A DNA stretch of 64,000 nucleotides from the NCBI RefSeq assembly GCF_039793925.1, contig NZ_JBAMME010000017.1, positions 1 to 64,000 on the forward strand, written 5' to 3'. Made by a program: the position numbers and the translations under genes. Shown here one piece after another: positions 17,226 to 26,675 of this stretch. This stretch comes from Thermogutta sp039793925 (lineage in GTDB: Bacteria; Planctomycetota; Planctomycetia; Pirellulales; Thermoguttaceae). The notes beneath the pieces are model-generated. The model was given only the letters and a program-made list of their open reading frames with translations, was not told the DNA's origin and did no database searches. Positions within the stretch are counted from its first letter, which is position 1; every line of letters begins with the position of its first letter.

Positions 17226-17410
17226 GCGCGTTTTCTCACTTGCTAGAACATTTCCCGCCAACTCTTAACGCCGTCGCGGGATTCTTCAAGAGATCCTTCC
17301 CACACGATAAGCGAAGATCCCACCGATGGGCAACAGCAGCACGCGATACTTCAGACAAGTTGCTGTGCCGTGACCGATATAACAAACCGGCTCATAGATC
17401 GGCCAGTTTC

Positions 17411-19159
17411 TCAGCGTTCCTCAGGCCGACGCCAGTCCACCACGTGGAGTTCAACCCGCCGCTGACTCTGGAACTCGCTAATCACCGGTCGGAACACCAA
17501 ATCAAAAGGCTGACCGACGGGTAACTCGGCGATCCGCTCCCCTGCTCCAAAAGCCACCGCCCGCATCACAGTCCCGCAGTGCTCCACACGGAAGACAAGG
17601 TGCTGCTCGCCCTTTCCCACCGCCCGCGGTGATTCGACCACAGTGACATTCTCACAACACAGCACCGGCCGGGGATTGCCTTCGCCGAAAGGCGCCAGCC
17701 GCTCGATCTGCTCCACCACATCAAGGGTGAATACCCCAAGAGGAAACTGGCCGTCGATTTCAATTTCGGGCGGATTGCTGGCGGCATCGAAATGCTCGGC
17801 CACATACTGGCAGAATTCATGGCGGAACGCGGCGATCCGATCTTCCTCGATACTGAGGCCGGCTGCCTGGGAATGCCCCCCGAACTTTTCCAGGTGATGC
17901 GCACATGCTGCCAGCGCCTGATGAAGATGGAACCCGGGAACGCTCCGTCCGGATCCTACCGCGGGCCTGCTACGCGTCTTGTTAAGAGCAATGAGAATCA
18001 CTGGCCGATGGAATTTCTCCGCCAGTCTCCCAGCCACAATCCCGATCACTCCCTGATGCCAGTCGGCATCTGCCAGCACAAATGCCGGATCATTCTCGGG
18101 ATCGCACGTCTCTTTAATCTGCCGCAGCGCTTTCAGATAGATGCTCTGCTCGATAGACTTTCGCTGGTCATTGAGGCCATTGATATATCGTGCGAGTTCC
18201 TCCGCGCGGGCGGGCTCATCCGTGATGAGCAGCTCTACGGCGAGGGCGGCCTGTCCCAGTCGACCCACCGCGTTGATCCGCGGAGCGAGCTGAAAGGCGA
18301 TCCACTCGCTGTCCGTTCGCCCATTGCTTCCCGCAGGTGTGATCTGCTGGAGAAGAGAAAGCCCAAGCGAAACTCGCTGCCGCAAACTCGTCGTGCAGCC
18401 GTAATGAACAAAGATTCGATTTTCGTCATTGAGGGGGACCACGTCGGCCACGGTTCCCACTGCGCCCAGGCCCACGGCTTCCACGAGGAAATCGCGCAAC
18501 GGGGCACTCGCCCGCTTTCCGTTTCCTGCTCTGCGAGCCAGTGCCCAGGCCAACTTGAAGGCCACGCCCGCCCCGCTCAGCCAGGGGAATGGATACCCAC
18601 CCTCCCCCGCACGCGGATGGACAATGGCGGCTGCCTCCGGCCAGTCGGGCCCGGGTTCGTGGTGGTCGGTGATAATCACTTCCATTCCCAACCGATTGGC
18701 ATGGGCCACTTCCTCACGAGCTGTCACCCCGCAGTCCACGGTGACAACCGTCTTCACCCCCCGGCCAGCCAACTGCTCCAGCGCTGCGGTGTTCAGACCG
18801 TATCCTTCCTCCAGACGGCTGGGCACGTAGTACTTCACATCGGCACCGAGAAGCTTCAAACACTTCCAGAGGATCGCCGTGCCCGTAATGCCGTCGGCAT
18901 CGTAATCGCCATAGACGGCAATCCGGCGGCCTGCCTGAATATCCTCCCAAAGCAGATCGGCCGCCTTCTCACAGTCGGGCAGCAACTCCGGCGGCCGCAA
19001 CCTGTGCAGGGTGGGCGAGAGAAATCGCTCCGCCGCTTCGGGATCGCGGATCCCCCGGCAAAGAAGAAGTTGGGCAATGACGGCGGGAACACCTGCTTGT
19101 CGCGCAAGATCAGCGACCGCCCCCGGGTCGTGCGGCTGAATCCGCCAACGCTTTTTCAT
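17411..19159 (-). CDS. recJ: Single-stranded-DNA-specific exonuclease RecJ
   Basis: A 582-residue 5'-3' ssDNA exonuclease of the DHH family, acting in RecF-pathway recombination and mismatch repair in the cytoplasm. Motif I is DYDADG (85-90) and the DHH motif lies at 165-167 in VIITDHHEPG; the DHHA1 domain has the GGHSQAAG motif (KFGGHSQAAGLSI). The C-terminal OB-like domain is present and the length is normal. GAGGAG stands 8 bp before the ATG. rpmG is 80 bp upstream in the same direction, so the two may share a transcript. Confidence 0.95.
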   Translation of the reverse strand: MKKRWRIQPHDPGAVADLARQAGVPAVIAQLLLCRGIRDPEAAERFLSPTLHRLRPPELLPDCEKAADLLWEDIQAGRRIAVYGDYDADGITGTAILWKCLKLLGADVKYYVPSRLEEGYGLNTAALEQLAGRGVKTVVTVDCGVTAREEVAHANRLGMEVIITDHHEPGPDWPEAAAIVHPRAGEGGYPFPWLSGAGVAFKLAWALARRAGNGKRASAPLRDFLVEAVGLGAVGTVADVVPLNDENRIFVHYGCTTSLRQRVSLGLSLLQQITPAGSNGRTDSEWIAFQLAPRINAVGRLGQAALAVELLITDEPARAEELARYINGLNDQRKSIEQSIYLKALRQIKETCDPENDPAFVLADADWHQGVIGIVAGRLAEKFHRPVILIALNKTRSRPAVGSGRSVPGFHLHQALAACAHHLEKFGGHSQAAGLSIEEDRIAAFRHEFCQYVAEHFDAASNPPEIEIDGQFPLGVFTLDVVEQIERLAPFGEGNPRPVLCCENVTVVESPRAVGKGEQHLVFRVEHCGTVMRAVAFGAGERIAELPVGQPFDLVFRPVISEFQSQRRVELHVVDWRRPEER

Positions 19160-19238
19160 CGCCCCGGCTCCTCATTCCAGCCTGACAAATCCCTCCCAGA
19201 GGGACAATCACAGCGGCGGATCCGAGGCCACCCCATCT

Positions 19239-19409
19239 TCACTTCTTCTTTTCAACGTGCCACGTGTGTCGCCGGCAACGAGGGCAGAATTTTTTGAGCC
19301 GCAGCTTTTCGCCACCAGGCTTGCGACGGAACGAATAGTTATAGTCATTCGTCTCTTCGCACACCAGGAAGATGACTTCCGCTTTTTTCTTTTTTCCGCC
19401 TTTGGCCAT
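19239..19409 (-). CDS. rpmG: 50S ribosomal protein L33
   Basis: A 56-residue ribosomal protein reading MAKGGKKKKAEVIFLVCEE, then NYSFRRKPGGEKLRLKKFC, then PRCRRHTWHVEKKK. Basic residues and the KKFCPRC-RxHT segment identify L33. Only the second CxxC of the zinc ribbon is complete (CPRC); the first position reads CEET, so one ligand is missing. AGAGG precedes the ATG. It lies upstream of recJ on the same strand. Confidence 0.92.
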   Translation of the reverse strand: MAKGGKKKKAEVIFLVCEETNDYNYSFRRKPGGEKLRLKKFCPRCRRHTWHVEKKK

Positions 19410-19639
19410 CGTTCAACCTCTTGCTTTCAAAATGTTCGCGACATGCGCTTGGCAAAGCAACGCAATGTAAAGTCCCAGGCGGCCATCACCGCTCAAAGTC
19501 GTGCCCCTCGCGGAGCGGCGGCCTGTCCGCGCTTTATTGATGCCGCCATTCTGCTCGAAAACCATCATTGTACCGACGGATCGGCAACTCCGTAATGCCG
19601 GGTCCCTGGTGTCGATCGGGCTCCGCGGGAGTTTTACAA

Positions 19640-19697
19640 GGCACGACGAGCGGGCCCCTCCGAGATATCCGGCGGAGGGACCTGCTTGTCAGGTCCG
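19640..19697. repeat. Two hairpins of the dispersed intergenic family, in opposite orientation
   Basis: Left unit: GGCACGACGAGCGGGCCCC then TCCG, an imperfect copy of the GCACG-stem type. Right unit: CGGAGG followed by GGACCTG, loop CTTGT, CAGGTCC. They lie in the 541-bp spacer 19410-19950, which has no gene. Related copies occur at 48.2, 51.0, 53.0 and 54.1 kb. Confidence 0.75.
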
Positions 19698-19862
19698 TTG
19701 ATCAACGGTGGATGATCCCTTTCCTCTCGCTGCGCTGTTTTGAGCGCCGCCCACCACTGAGGCCTCATCCTGCTCGTCGATGCGATTCATTTATGGCCCC
19801 TACGGCGGACCAGACGACTATCTCGCTCGTCTCGGCCGTTGGCAAAAAACTTTTTCCTGTTG

Positions 19863-19891
19863 TTGACATGCGCAATGCCGACGGGTACCGT
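19863..19891 (+). promoter_or_regulatory. Possible promoter for the pilus/secretion ATPase gene
   Basis: A perfect TTGACA -35 with a 17-bp spacer to TACCGT, a weak -10. It ends 59 bp before the pilB-like start, in an otherwise gene-free spacer. Confidence 0.4.
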
Positions 19892-19950
19892 GGAAATGGG
19901 GAGTTCTGAAAAGATTGTGCAGCCCTATTCCAATTTGGGAGGCTTGTCCC

Positions 19951-21683
19951 ATGGCCGTCAAACGCCGCGCGGATTACACCGAGCTGCTCGTGCAACGGGG
20001 CATCGTGAGTGCTGACCAGCTCGAGGAGGCCCGTGAACTGGCAGCACAGTCCGGCATGAAGTTACCGGATGCCATCATCCGACTGGGGTACGCTACCGGC
20101 GAGGAGGTTATGAAAGTCCTCGCCGAACAGCACGGCCTCCAGTACATCGATCTGTCTCGTACTTCGATCCCGCCGCACATCATCGAGCAGGTGCCGGAAT
20201 CGGTNNNNNNNNNNCGGTTGCCCGTGAGAATGTGGTGATTCCCGTGGCCGAGGAAGACGGCCAGCTCAAGGTAGCCGTCAGTGACCCCGATGACTTTGCT
20301 ACGTTCGACAAATTGCGCTTCATTCTCAACAAGCGCATTGAGATCTGCCTGGCACCCCGCGAAGCCATTCAGGAGGCGATCAACCGCTATTACGGCCAGA
20401 CGTCGGGCGAGAGCCGCGACACGGTGATCACCGAACTGACGGACACGGCTATCGATTTCACGCAGGTGGATATCGACGCAGGAACCGTCCAGGAGATAGA
20501 CGAGTCGAGCGCTCCCGTCGTGCGGTTGGTCCACCTCATCATTTCGGAGGCTGTGCAGCTTCGAGCGTCGGATATCCACATCGAGCCATTCGAGGATCGC
20601 GTCCGGATCCGGTACCGGATCGACGGATACCTAGTTGAGCGGGATAATGCCCCCCGCCGGCTCCTAGGTGCCATTCTCTCGCGTATCAAAATTCTTGCGA
20701 AGATGGACATTGCTGAACGACGTCGCCCACAGGACGGCCGGATCAAAATGAACATCGGCGAGAAGCAGCTCGATCTGCGGGTCAGCATTCTCCCCAGCAC
20801 GTGGGGGCAAGCCGTTGTCATGCGGATTTTGGACAAAGACAACATCAAGATCGGTTTGCGCCAACTCGGATTTTCCGAGGAAGATTATGTCAAATTTAAG
20901 CAGCTCATCAAGCGGCCGAACGGAATTATTCTGGTAACGGGCCCCACTGGCTCGGGGAAGACCACCACGCTCTATGCGGCCCTCAACGAGTTGAACACTC
21001 CCGACCGGAAGATCATCACCGCGGAGGACCCCGTCGAGTACTACCTGCCGGGGATCAACCAAGTAGAGATCAAGCACGAGATTGGTCTGGATTTCGCGCG
21101 GGTGATTCGCGCGATGCTGCGGCAGGCGCCGAATGTGATCCTCGTCGGTGAGATGCGCGACCTTGAAACTGCTCAGATGGGAATCCAGGCTTCTTTGACT
21201 GGACACCTCGTTTTTAGTACGCTGCATACGAACGATGCGCCCAGTTCTATTACACGTCTCATCGATATGGGCGTCCCCGCCTATCTGGTGGCAAGCAGCG
21301 TCGTGGCGATCATGGCGCAGCGACTTGTGCGGGTGGTGTGCGAACAGTGCAAGCAGCCCTACCAGCCCAGTGATGCCGTCCTGGAGATGGCCGGTGTAAC
21401 CCCCGAAATGATGGCTGGTGCCACCTTCTACCGCGGTAAAGGATGCAGCCGATGCAACGGCACAGGTTACCGTGGCCGAATGGGAATTTTCGAGCTGATG
21501 ATCATGTCGCCGAAGATCCGAGAGCTCACCTTCAAGAATGCCCCCGTGGCGGAAATTCGTCGTGTAGCTATTCAGGAGGGCATGAAGACCCTCTATATGG
21601 ACGGCCTCCAGAAAGTCCTCAAAGGAAAGACCACTCTGGAAGAGTTGCTGTCGGTGGCGCGTCCAGAAGAAGAGCTCCGCTGA
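19951..21683 (+). CDS. PilB/GspE-family assembly ATPase (first copy; broken only by an assembly gap)
   Basis: Hexameric cytoplasmic ATPase powering pilus or pseudopilus extension. The N-terminal MshEN/T2SSE-N domain (ADYTELLVQRGIVSADQLEEA) is followed by the catalytic domain with Walker A GPTGSGKTTTL, the Asp/His boxes and Walker B region VILVGEMRDLETA. A four-cysteine zinc module (CEQCKQ...GCSRCNGTGYRGR) is typical of PilB/GspE. GGGAGG precedes ATG 19951. Ten Ns at 20205-20214 shift the frame. Removing them plus a 4-base overlap gives exactly 573 codons (572 residues) and the smooth reading VPESVARENVVIPVA, so the gene is intact. A second, similar ATPase is encoded at 23126. Confidence 0.93.
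20205..20214. other. Assembly gap (10 N) inside the first PilB/GspE gene
   Basis: The left flank ends TCGGT and the right flank begins CGGTTGCC. The contig ends therefore share CGGT and the true gap is probably negative (minus 4). Confidence 0.95.
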
Positions 21684-21842
21684 TCTCCCCCTCAGTGTTC
21701 GCACCATCGCTGCTCTGGAGCGTTACCGCCTTCTTGGGGTGTCGATCGCCAGAATAATTCGTCAGGGGAGGGGTTGTATCGGTCGCGTGGTTTAGCAGGG
21801 CCAGCTAAGGTACCAGTTTTCGTTTAGGAATCGAGGCGGGGT

Positions 21843-22982
21843 ATGTCACAGCTTCAAATTGACAAGCTTCTCAACACCGTGGTCACCCGGAAGGCCAGCG
21901 ACCTCCATATTGCCGTGGGGCAGCCGCCGGTTCTTCGGATCGACGGCCGACTTGTCCGGCTGGAAACTAAGGTCCTTGAACCGGAGGACACCGTCGCTCT
22001 GATGAAGAGCATTACCCCGGAACGGTGCCAGCGGGAACTCCAAGAAGTGGGGGGATCCGACTTTGGCTTCGCTTTCGGGGACAAATGCCGGTTCCGGGTG
22101 TCGGTCTTCAAGCAAAAAGGCTATGTGGGGATGGTGCTGCGGCAAATCCCCAACCGCCTGATGTCGTTCGAGGAGTTGGGCACGCCGCCGGTTTTCAAAG
22201 AGTTGATCATGAGACCGCGGGGTCTGATCCTTGTCACCGGGCCGACCGGATCAGGTAAATCGACGACTCTCGCGGCGGCCATCGACTATCTCAATAACAA
22301 CGTAGATCACCACATCATCACGATTGAAGATCCCATCGAGTTCTACCACACCCACAAGCGCTGCACGGTTAACCAGCGAGAGGTGGGTGTGGATGTTCCA
22401 AGCTTTGCGGAGGCCATCCGCCGAGCGTTGCGGCAAGACCCAGACATCATCCTTGTGGGTGAAATGCGTGACCTAGAGACCATCGAGGCCGCCATCACGG
22501 CCGCCGAAACAGGCCACATCGTGTTCGGAACCCTGCACACGACTGGCGCGCAGGGCACGGTGAACCGCATCATCGACGTGTTTCCGACCAACCAGCAGGA
22601 GCAAATCCGCACGCAGCTTTCCACATCCATCATTGGTATTTTGTCCCAGCAGTTGCTCCCGCGAATCGGCGGTGGTCGAGTGGCTGCCTATGAAATGCTC
22701 GTCGTGACCCCCGCTATTGCAAACCTGATCCGCGAGAATAAAACTTACCGAATTAATTCAGCGATCCAAACCGGCCACAAGCTAGGGATGCAGCTTTTGG
22801 ACGATCACCTTTTCCGGCTGTGGCGGGATGGGATTTGTGAAAAGAAGGAAGTGCTTCTTCGGGCGAACAGCCCGGACGAACTGGCGGCCCGAATTGCGGC
22901 AGCCGAACGCGGGATCCTCGAAGACGAGGAGGAAGCCCGGCGTCGCCTGGAACGGGAAATGGCCCAAAACGGGCGAAGATAA
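21843..22982 (+). CDS. pilT: PilT-family retraction ATPase
   Basis: A 379-residue PilT-type ATPase, which depolymerises type IV pili to drive retraction. The start SQLQIDKLLNTVVTRKASDL is the PilT N-terminal domain. Walker A is GPTGSGKSTTL, the Walker B region is IILVGEMRDLETI and the His box region is HIVFGTLHT. The C-terminal zinc module of PilB is absent, and AIRTQ-like FPTNQQEQIRTQLS is the PilT signature. The last 40 residues extend as a charged helix. It lies between two PilB/GspE genes. Its presence argues for a dynamic type IV pilus rather than a pure type II secretion system. Confidence 0.92.
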   Translation: MSQLQIDKLLNTVVTRKASDLHIAVGQPPVLRIDGRLVRLETKVLEPEDTVALMKSITPERCQRELQEVGGSDFGFAFGDKCRFRVSVFKQKGYVGMVLRQIPNRLMSFEELGTPPVFKELIMRPRGLILVTGPTGSGKSTTLAAAIDYLNNNVDHHIITIEDPIEFYHTHKRCTVNQREVGVDVPSFAEAIRRALRQDPDIILVGEMRDLETIEAAITAAETGHIVFGTLHTTGAQGTVNRIIDVFPTNQQEQIRTQLSTSIIGILSQQLLPRIGGGRVAAYEMLVVTPAIANLIRENKTYRINSAIQTGHKLGMQLLDDHLFRLWRDGICEKKEVLLRANSPDELAARIAAAERGILEDEEEARRRLEREMAQNGRR

Positions 22983-23034
22983 GACAATTGTCGGTGTTTG
23001 GACAAATCAGCCCGACTGGCTAAGATAGAGTGTG

Positions 23035-23061
23035 GACCGGGAAAACAGATTTTTCCGGTCC
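23035..23061 (+). terminator. Hairpin between pilT and the second PilB/GspE gene
   Basis: GGACCGGGAAAA and TTTTTCCGGTCC pair over 11 bp with one bulged G and a short loop. It sits 53 bp after pilT. The T-run is inside the 3' arm, so it may be a weak terminator or a processing site. Confidence 0.4.
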
Positions 23062-23125
23062 AGGGGGTGTTTTCGTCGGCGGTTTGGTCAACTGAAAGCA
23101 CATCGCAGGATAGTAGGACAAGCGG

Positions 23126-24841
23126 ATGGCTCTTCGGCGGATTGGTCAAATTCTTGTGGACCTGGGCTTCATCACGGAATCCCAGCTCGAAATGCTTCTC
23201 GAGGAGCAAAAGCAACATAAAGGTGAGCTCCTCGGACAAATCGCTATTCGAATGGGATTGATCAACGAGGATCAGCTTGCCCAGGCGCTGGCGGAACAAT
23301 TCAACCTACCGGTGGTTCAGCTGAACGAACTCACCATCCCTCCGGAGGTTCTCAACCGCATCACGGAGCCGATGGCCCAGCTATATAAGATCGTGCCCAT
23401 CTCTTTTCACGACAACACGTTGACGGTCGCGATGTGCGAACCTCAGAAACTGTCCGTGATCGACGAACTGCGGAGTTTTCTGGGGTACGAGATCCGGCCG
23501 GTCGTCTCCACCGAGCGTCAGATCAACCAGGCCCTTCAGCGCTATTACTCGGGCACGGAAAGCATTGAGGGAATCATCGAGGAACTGGAGAAAGATACGG
23601 AGCTGGTCAAAGCGGCCCAGAGTTTGGAGCAGGACGGCCCCATCGACCTGAGCAGTGTGGAAGCCCTCGCGGAGAGTGCCCCGGTGCGGCGACTTCTCAA
23701 CATGGTGCTCCTCATGGCTATCAAGGAGCACGCCAGCGACCTGCACTTTGAGCCGTTCGAGAATGAATTCCGGATCCGCATCCGCTCTGACGGCGTGCTG
23801 TATGAGATGGTCCCGCCGCCTCGACATCTGGCTTTTGCCATCACCACACGGATCAAAGTGATGGCCAACCTCGACATTGCCGAACGCCGTCTGCCGCAGG
23901 ACGGCAAAATCCGCCTCACGGTGGGCGGCCATCCCGTCGATCTGCGGGTAAGCGTTTTGCCCACCATGTTCGGAGAAAGCTGCGTGCTGCGGGTTCTGGA
24001 CAAATCCGTGGTGATGCTCGACCTCAACCAGGTGGGGATGGACCCGACCACGCTGGCCCAGTTCCGGGAGGTGATTCACCGACCGCACGGGATCGTGCTG
24101 GTGACCGGTCCTACCGGGTCGGGAAAGACCACCACCCTTTATGCGGCACTCAACGAGCTGAACACGATCGAAGATAAAATCATCACCACCGAAGACCCAG
24201 TGGAATACACGATTGACGGCCTCGTGCAAATTCCCATCGATCCGGACATTGGAAACACGTTTGCCAATCTGCTTCGGGCCATTTTGCGGCACGACCCGGA
24301 TATCATTTTGGTGGGCGAGATCCGTGACCTGGAAACGGCGGAAATTGCCGTGCAAGCGGCATTGACCGGGCACATGGTGTTCAGCACCCTGCACACCAAC
24401 GACGCGCCCAGTTCGATCGCCCGGCTTCGCGACATGGGCGTGCCACCGTTCCTCATCACGGCCACGGTGGAAGCCATTCTCGCCCAGCGGTTGGTCCGCA
24501 AGATTTGTCCGGAATGCCGGGAACTGACCGTGCCCAGCACAGAAGCCCTGGCGGACTTGGAAATGACGCCCGAGGACGTGGTGGGCAAGACCTTTTACCG
24601 CGGTCGCGGCTGCGCCAACTGCAACAACACCGGCTTCAAAGGCCGTACGGGCATTTTTGAACTGATGCCCATCACGGACGAAATTCGGGAGCTCATCCAC
24701 CGGGGGGCGTCCACCGAAGAACTCCGGGATGCGGCCATCCGCGCAGGCATGAAGACCCTACGGCAAGACGGTCTGGAAAAGATTTACCAGGGGATCACCA
24801 CGGTGGAGGAGGTCGTACGGGAAACGACCATTGAAGCGTGA
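23126..24841 (+). CDS. PilB/GspE-family assembly ATPase (second copy)
   Basis: A 571-residue paralogue of the first ATPase. MshEN domain (MALRRIGQILVDLGFITESQLEMLLEEQ), catalytic domain with SDLHFEPFENEFRIR, Walker A GPTGSGKTTTL and DIILVGEIRDLETAEIA, then the zinc module CPECRE...GCANCNNTGFKGRTG. All key motifs are intact, so both copies should be active. Having two assembly ATPases plus PilT in one cluster suggests two fibres, for example a pilus and a pseudopilus, served by one platform or by distinct ones. The next gene encodes the inner-membrane platform. Confidence 0.93.
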   Translation: MALRRIGQILVDLGFITESQLEMLLEEQKQHKGELLGQIAIRMGLINEDQLAQALAEQFNLPVVQLNELTIPPEVLNRITEPMAQLYKIVPISFHDNTLTVAMCEPQKLSVIDELRSFLGYEIRPVVSTERQINQALQRYYSGTESIEGIIEELEKDTELVKAAQSLEQDGPIDLSSVEALAESAPVRRLLNMVLLMAIKEHASDLHFEPFENEFRIRIRSDGVLYEMVPPPRHLAFAITTRIKVMANLDIAERRLPQDGKIRLTVGGHPVDLRVSVLPTMFGESCVLRVLDKSVVMLDLNQVGMDPTTLAQFREVIHRPHGIVLVTGPTGSGKTTTLYAALNELNTIEDKIITTEDPVEYTIDGLVQIPIDPDIGNTFANLLRAILRHDPDIILVGEIRDLETAEIAVQAALTGHMVFSTLHTNDAPSSIARLRDMGVPPFLITATVEAILAQRLVRKICPECRELTVPSTEALADLEMTPEDVVGKTFYRGRGCANCNNTGFKGRTGIFELMPITDEIRELIHRGASTEELRDAAIRAGMKTLRQDGLEKIYQGITTVEEVVRETTIEA

Positions 24842-24986
24842 TGAAGGCGGATTTCGTGGCTTGAGCATCATCCGAGCGAGCGGCAGCGAATAATAGAGAG
24901 GCAAGCGATTCGGAAAGAGTCGGATCGGCTAAGTTGGGCCAGGGGGCATATCCGGTGTCCCCGCCCCGCAGTGTGAGGACCAGGCC

Positions 24987-26321
24987 ATGCCGAAGTTCCA
25001 ATTCGAAGCAATGGACGCCACCGGACAGGAGATCCGGGACGTCATCGAAGCGGCCACCCAGGAGGAAGCCGAACAGACGATCCGCCAGATGGGTTATTAC
25101 ATCACGCGGATCGCTCCACAGAAGGAAAAAAAGGAAAAGACCGCTAAAGCTAAATCGCGGAAGACGTTCTCGATTGGTCGGGTCAACGCCAAGACACTGA
25201 CCACATTCACCAAGCAACTTTCGGTCCTTCAAGACGCAGGGCTGCCCATTCTGCGGAGTCTGAAAATTCTGGAGGCTCAGGCCAAACCCTCCATCTTCGG
25301 AAGCCTCAAAAACTGCCTTATCGACGTCATTGAAGAAATCGAGGGTGGAGCCACGCTCTCTGAGGCCATGGCTAAGGCGCCCAAAGCGTTTGATCGGCTC
25401 TATGTTAACATGGTGAAGGCGGGTGAGGCCGGTGGCGCCTTGGAAGTCATTCTCCGCCGTCTCGCGGAATTTCAGGAACGTTCGCTCTGGTTGAAGCGGA
25501 AGGTCAAAGGCGCGCTGGTGTATCCGATCGCTGTGATCGTGTTCGCGTGCCTCATTCTGACCTTCATCATGATCAAGATCGTGCCTCAATTCCAGAAGAT
25601 CTTTGAAGAATTTGAGACCGATCTTCCTGTTCCCACGCAGATATTGATCAACGTTTCCCAGACGGTCATCCACTGGTGGTTCCTCCTGCCGGGGATTCCG
25701 CTGGGTATTTGGCTCTTCGTCAAACTGGTCAACATGTTCCCGTACTGTCGCTACGGATGGGATCTATTCAAATTGCGGCTGCCGATTTTCGGGCAGCTCG
25801 TGGAAAAGAACATCATCGCGCGAACCACGCGGACTCTGGGTACCCTGGTGGCCAGCGGCGTGCCCATCCTGGAAGCCCTGACGATCACGCGGGACACCGC
25901 CACCAACGCGGTGTTTGAGCGGCTCTACCAGCGCGTGCTGGACGCGATTCGAGAAGGTGAAACGATAGCTAAGCCGCTGAAGGACAATTCCCGGCCTGGC
26001 TTCCACCCGATTACCGCGTTCTGGTTCTTTTTCTTCCTGGGTGGGCCGATTGGCCTTCTCCTGTACCTTACCCGGTGGAATAACCCCATCATGGAAGACA
26101 TCGCCATCAACATGGTGGATGTGGGTGAGGAGACGGGCGAGCTCGACACGATGCTTTACAAGATCGCAGACAACTACGACGAGGAAGTGGCGATCATCAC
26201 CGAAAGCCTCCTCAGCCTGTTTGAGCCGGTGCTGATCATCGTGCTGGGATGCATGGTGGGATTTATCGTGATCGCCCTCTTCCTGCCGTTGATCGCACTG
26301 ATTCAAAAACTATCCGGTTGA
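24987..26321 (+). CDS. PilC/GspF inner-membrane platform protein with an extra hydrophobic insert
   Basis: A 444-residue polytopic inner-membrane protein that couples the ATPase to fibre assembly. Two GspF domains are visible. The first is at about 70-200 (FTKQLSVLQDAGLPILRSL, transmembrane YPIAVIVFACLILTFIMIKI), with a second helix at 226-248. The second domain is at about 273-440 (IARTTRTLGTLVASGVPILEAL, GEETGELDTMLYKIADNYDEEV, final helix FEPVLIIVLGCMVGFIVIAL). Between IAKPLKD and the MVDVGEETGELD motif about 35 residues are inserted (334-368), including the hydrophobic FWFFFFLGGPIGLLLYL. The usual family has no insert there. Confidence 0.9.
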   Translation: MPKFQFEAMDATGQEIRDVIEAATQEEAEQTIRQMGYYITRIAPQKEKKEKTAKAKSRKTFSIGRVNAKTLTTFTKQLSVLQDAGLPILRSLKILEAQAKPSIFGSLKNCLIDVIEEIEGGATLSEAMAKAPKAFDRLYVNMVKAGEAGGALEVILRRLAEFQERSLWLKRKVKGALVYPIAVIVFACLILTFIMIKIVPQFQKIFEEFETDLPVPTQILINVSQTVIHWWFLLPGIPLGIWLFVKLVNMFPYCRYGWDLFKLRLPIFGQLVEKNIIARTTRTLGTLVASGVPILEALTITRDTATNAVFERLYQRVLDAIREGETIAKPLKDNSRPGFHPITAFWFFFFLGGPIGLLLYLTRWNNPIMEDIAINMVDVGEETGELDTMLYKIADNYDEEVAIITESLLSLFEPVLIIVLGCMVGFIVIALFLPLIALIQKLSG

Positions 26322-26328
26322 GAAACAG

Positions 26329-26347
26329 GGTCTTCTGACAGAAGACC
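26329..26347 (+). terminator. Hairpin immediately after the PilC/GspF gene
   Basis: GGTCTTCT, GAC, AGAAGACC: a perfect 8-bp stem starting 8 bp after the stop. No T-tract follows, so it may attenuate or protect the mRNA rather than terminate. The remainder of 26348-26675 has no gene. Confidence 0.4.
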
Positions 26348-26675
26348 GGCACGGAGGGACAACTCATCGGGCCAGCCAGCAACCGATGGTGCCTGGGCAA
26401 GGGCACCTTTCCGGTCGGGAGATCGTGTCCATTTTGCAACACAAGAATTTCGCCCGGACGCGGGAAGCGTTCTTTCCCTTGCCGACCAGGAGGACGGGAC
26501 GATTTCCCGCGGTGCGTGAGCTGGTAGTGACTTGCTGATTGTTCACGGAATCACACAGGATCGGGGACAACAGCGCCGCACATCACCGGTTTTTTGGCGA
26601 CATAGACCGCCTGATAAGGCAGGTGCCTTTACAATGATCGTGGAGACCACACAGGGACAACTCGGGAGATCGGTT

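Noticed and set aside
17792..19297. Plus-strand frame of 501 codons
   Set aside because: It is wholly antisense to recJ and rpmG, whose domains and motifs are certain; composition is that of a shadow frame.
23381..24700. Minus-strand frame of 439 codons
   Set aside because: Antisense to the second PilB/GspE gene; His/Arg-rich with no recognisable domain.
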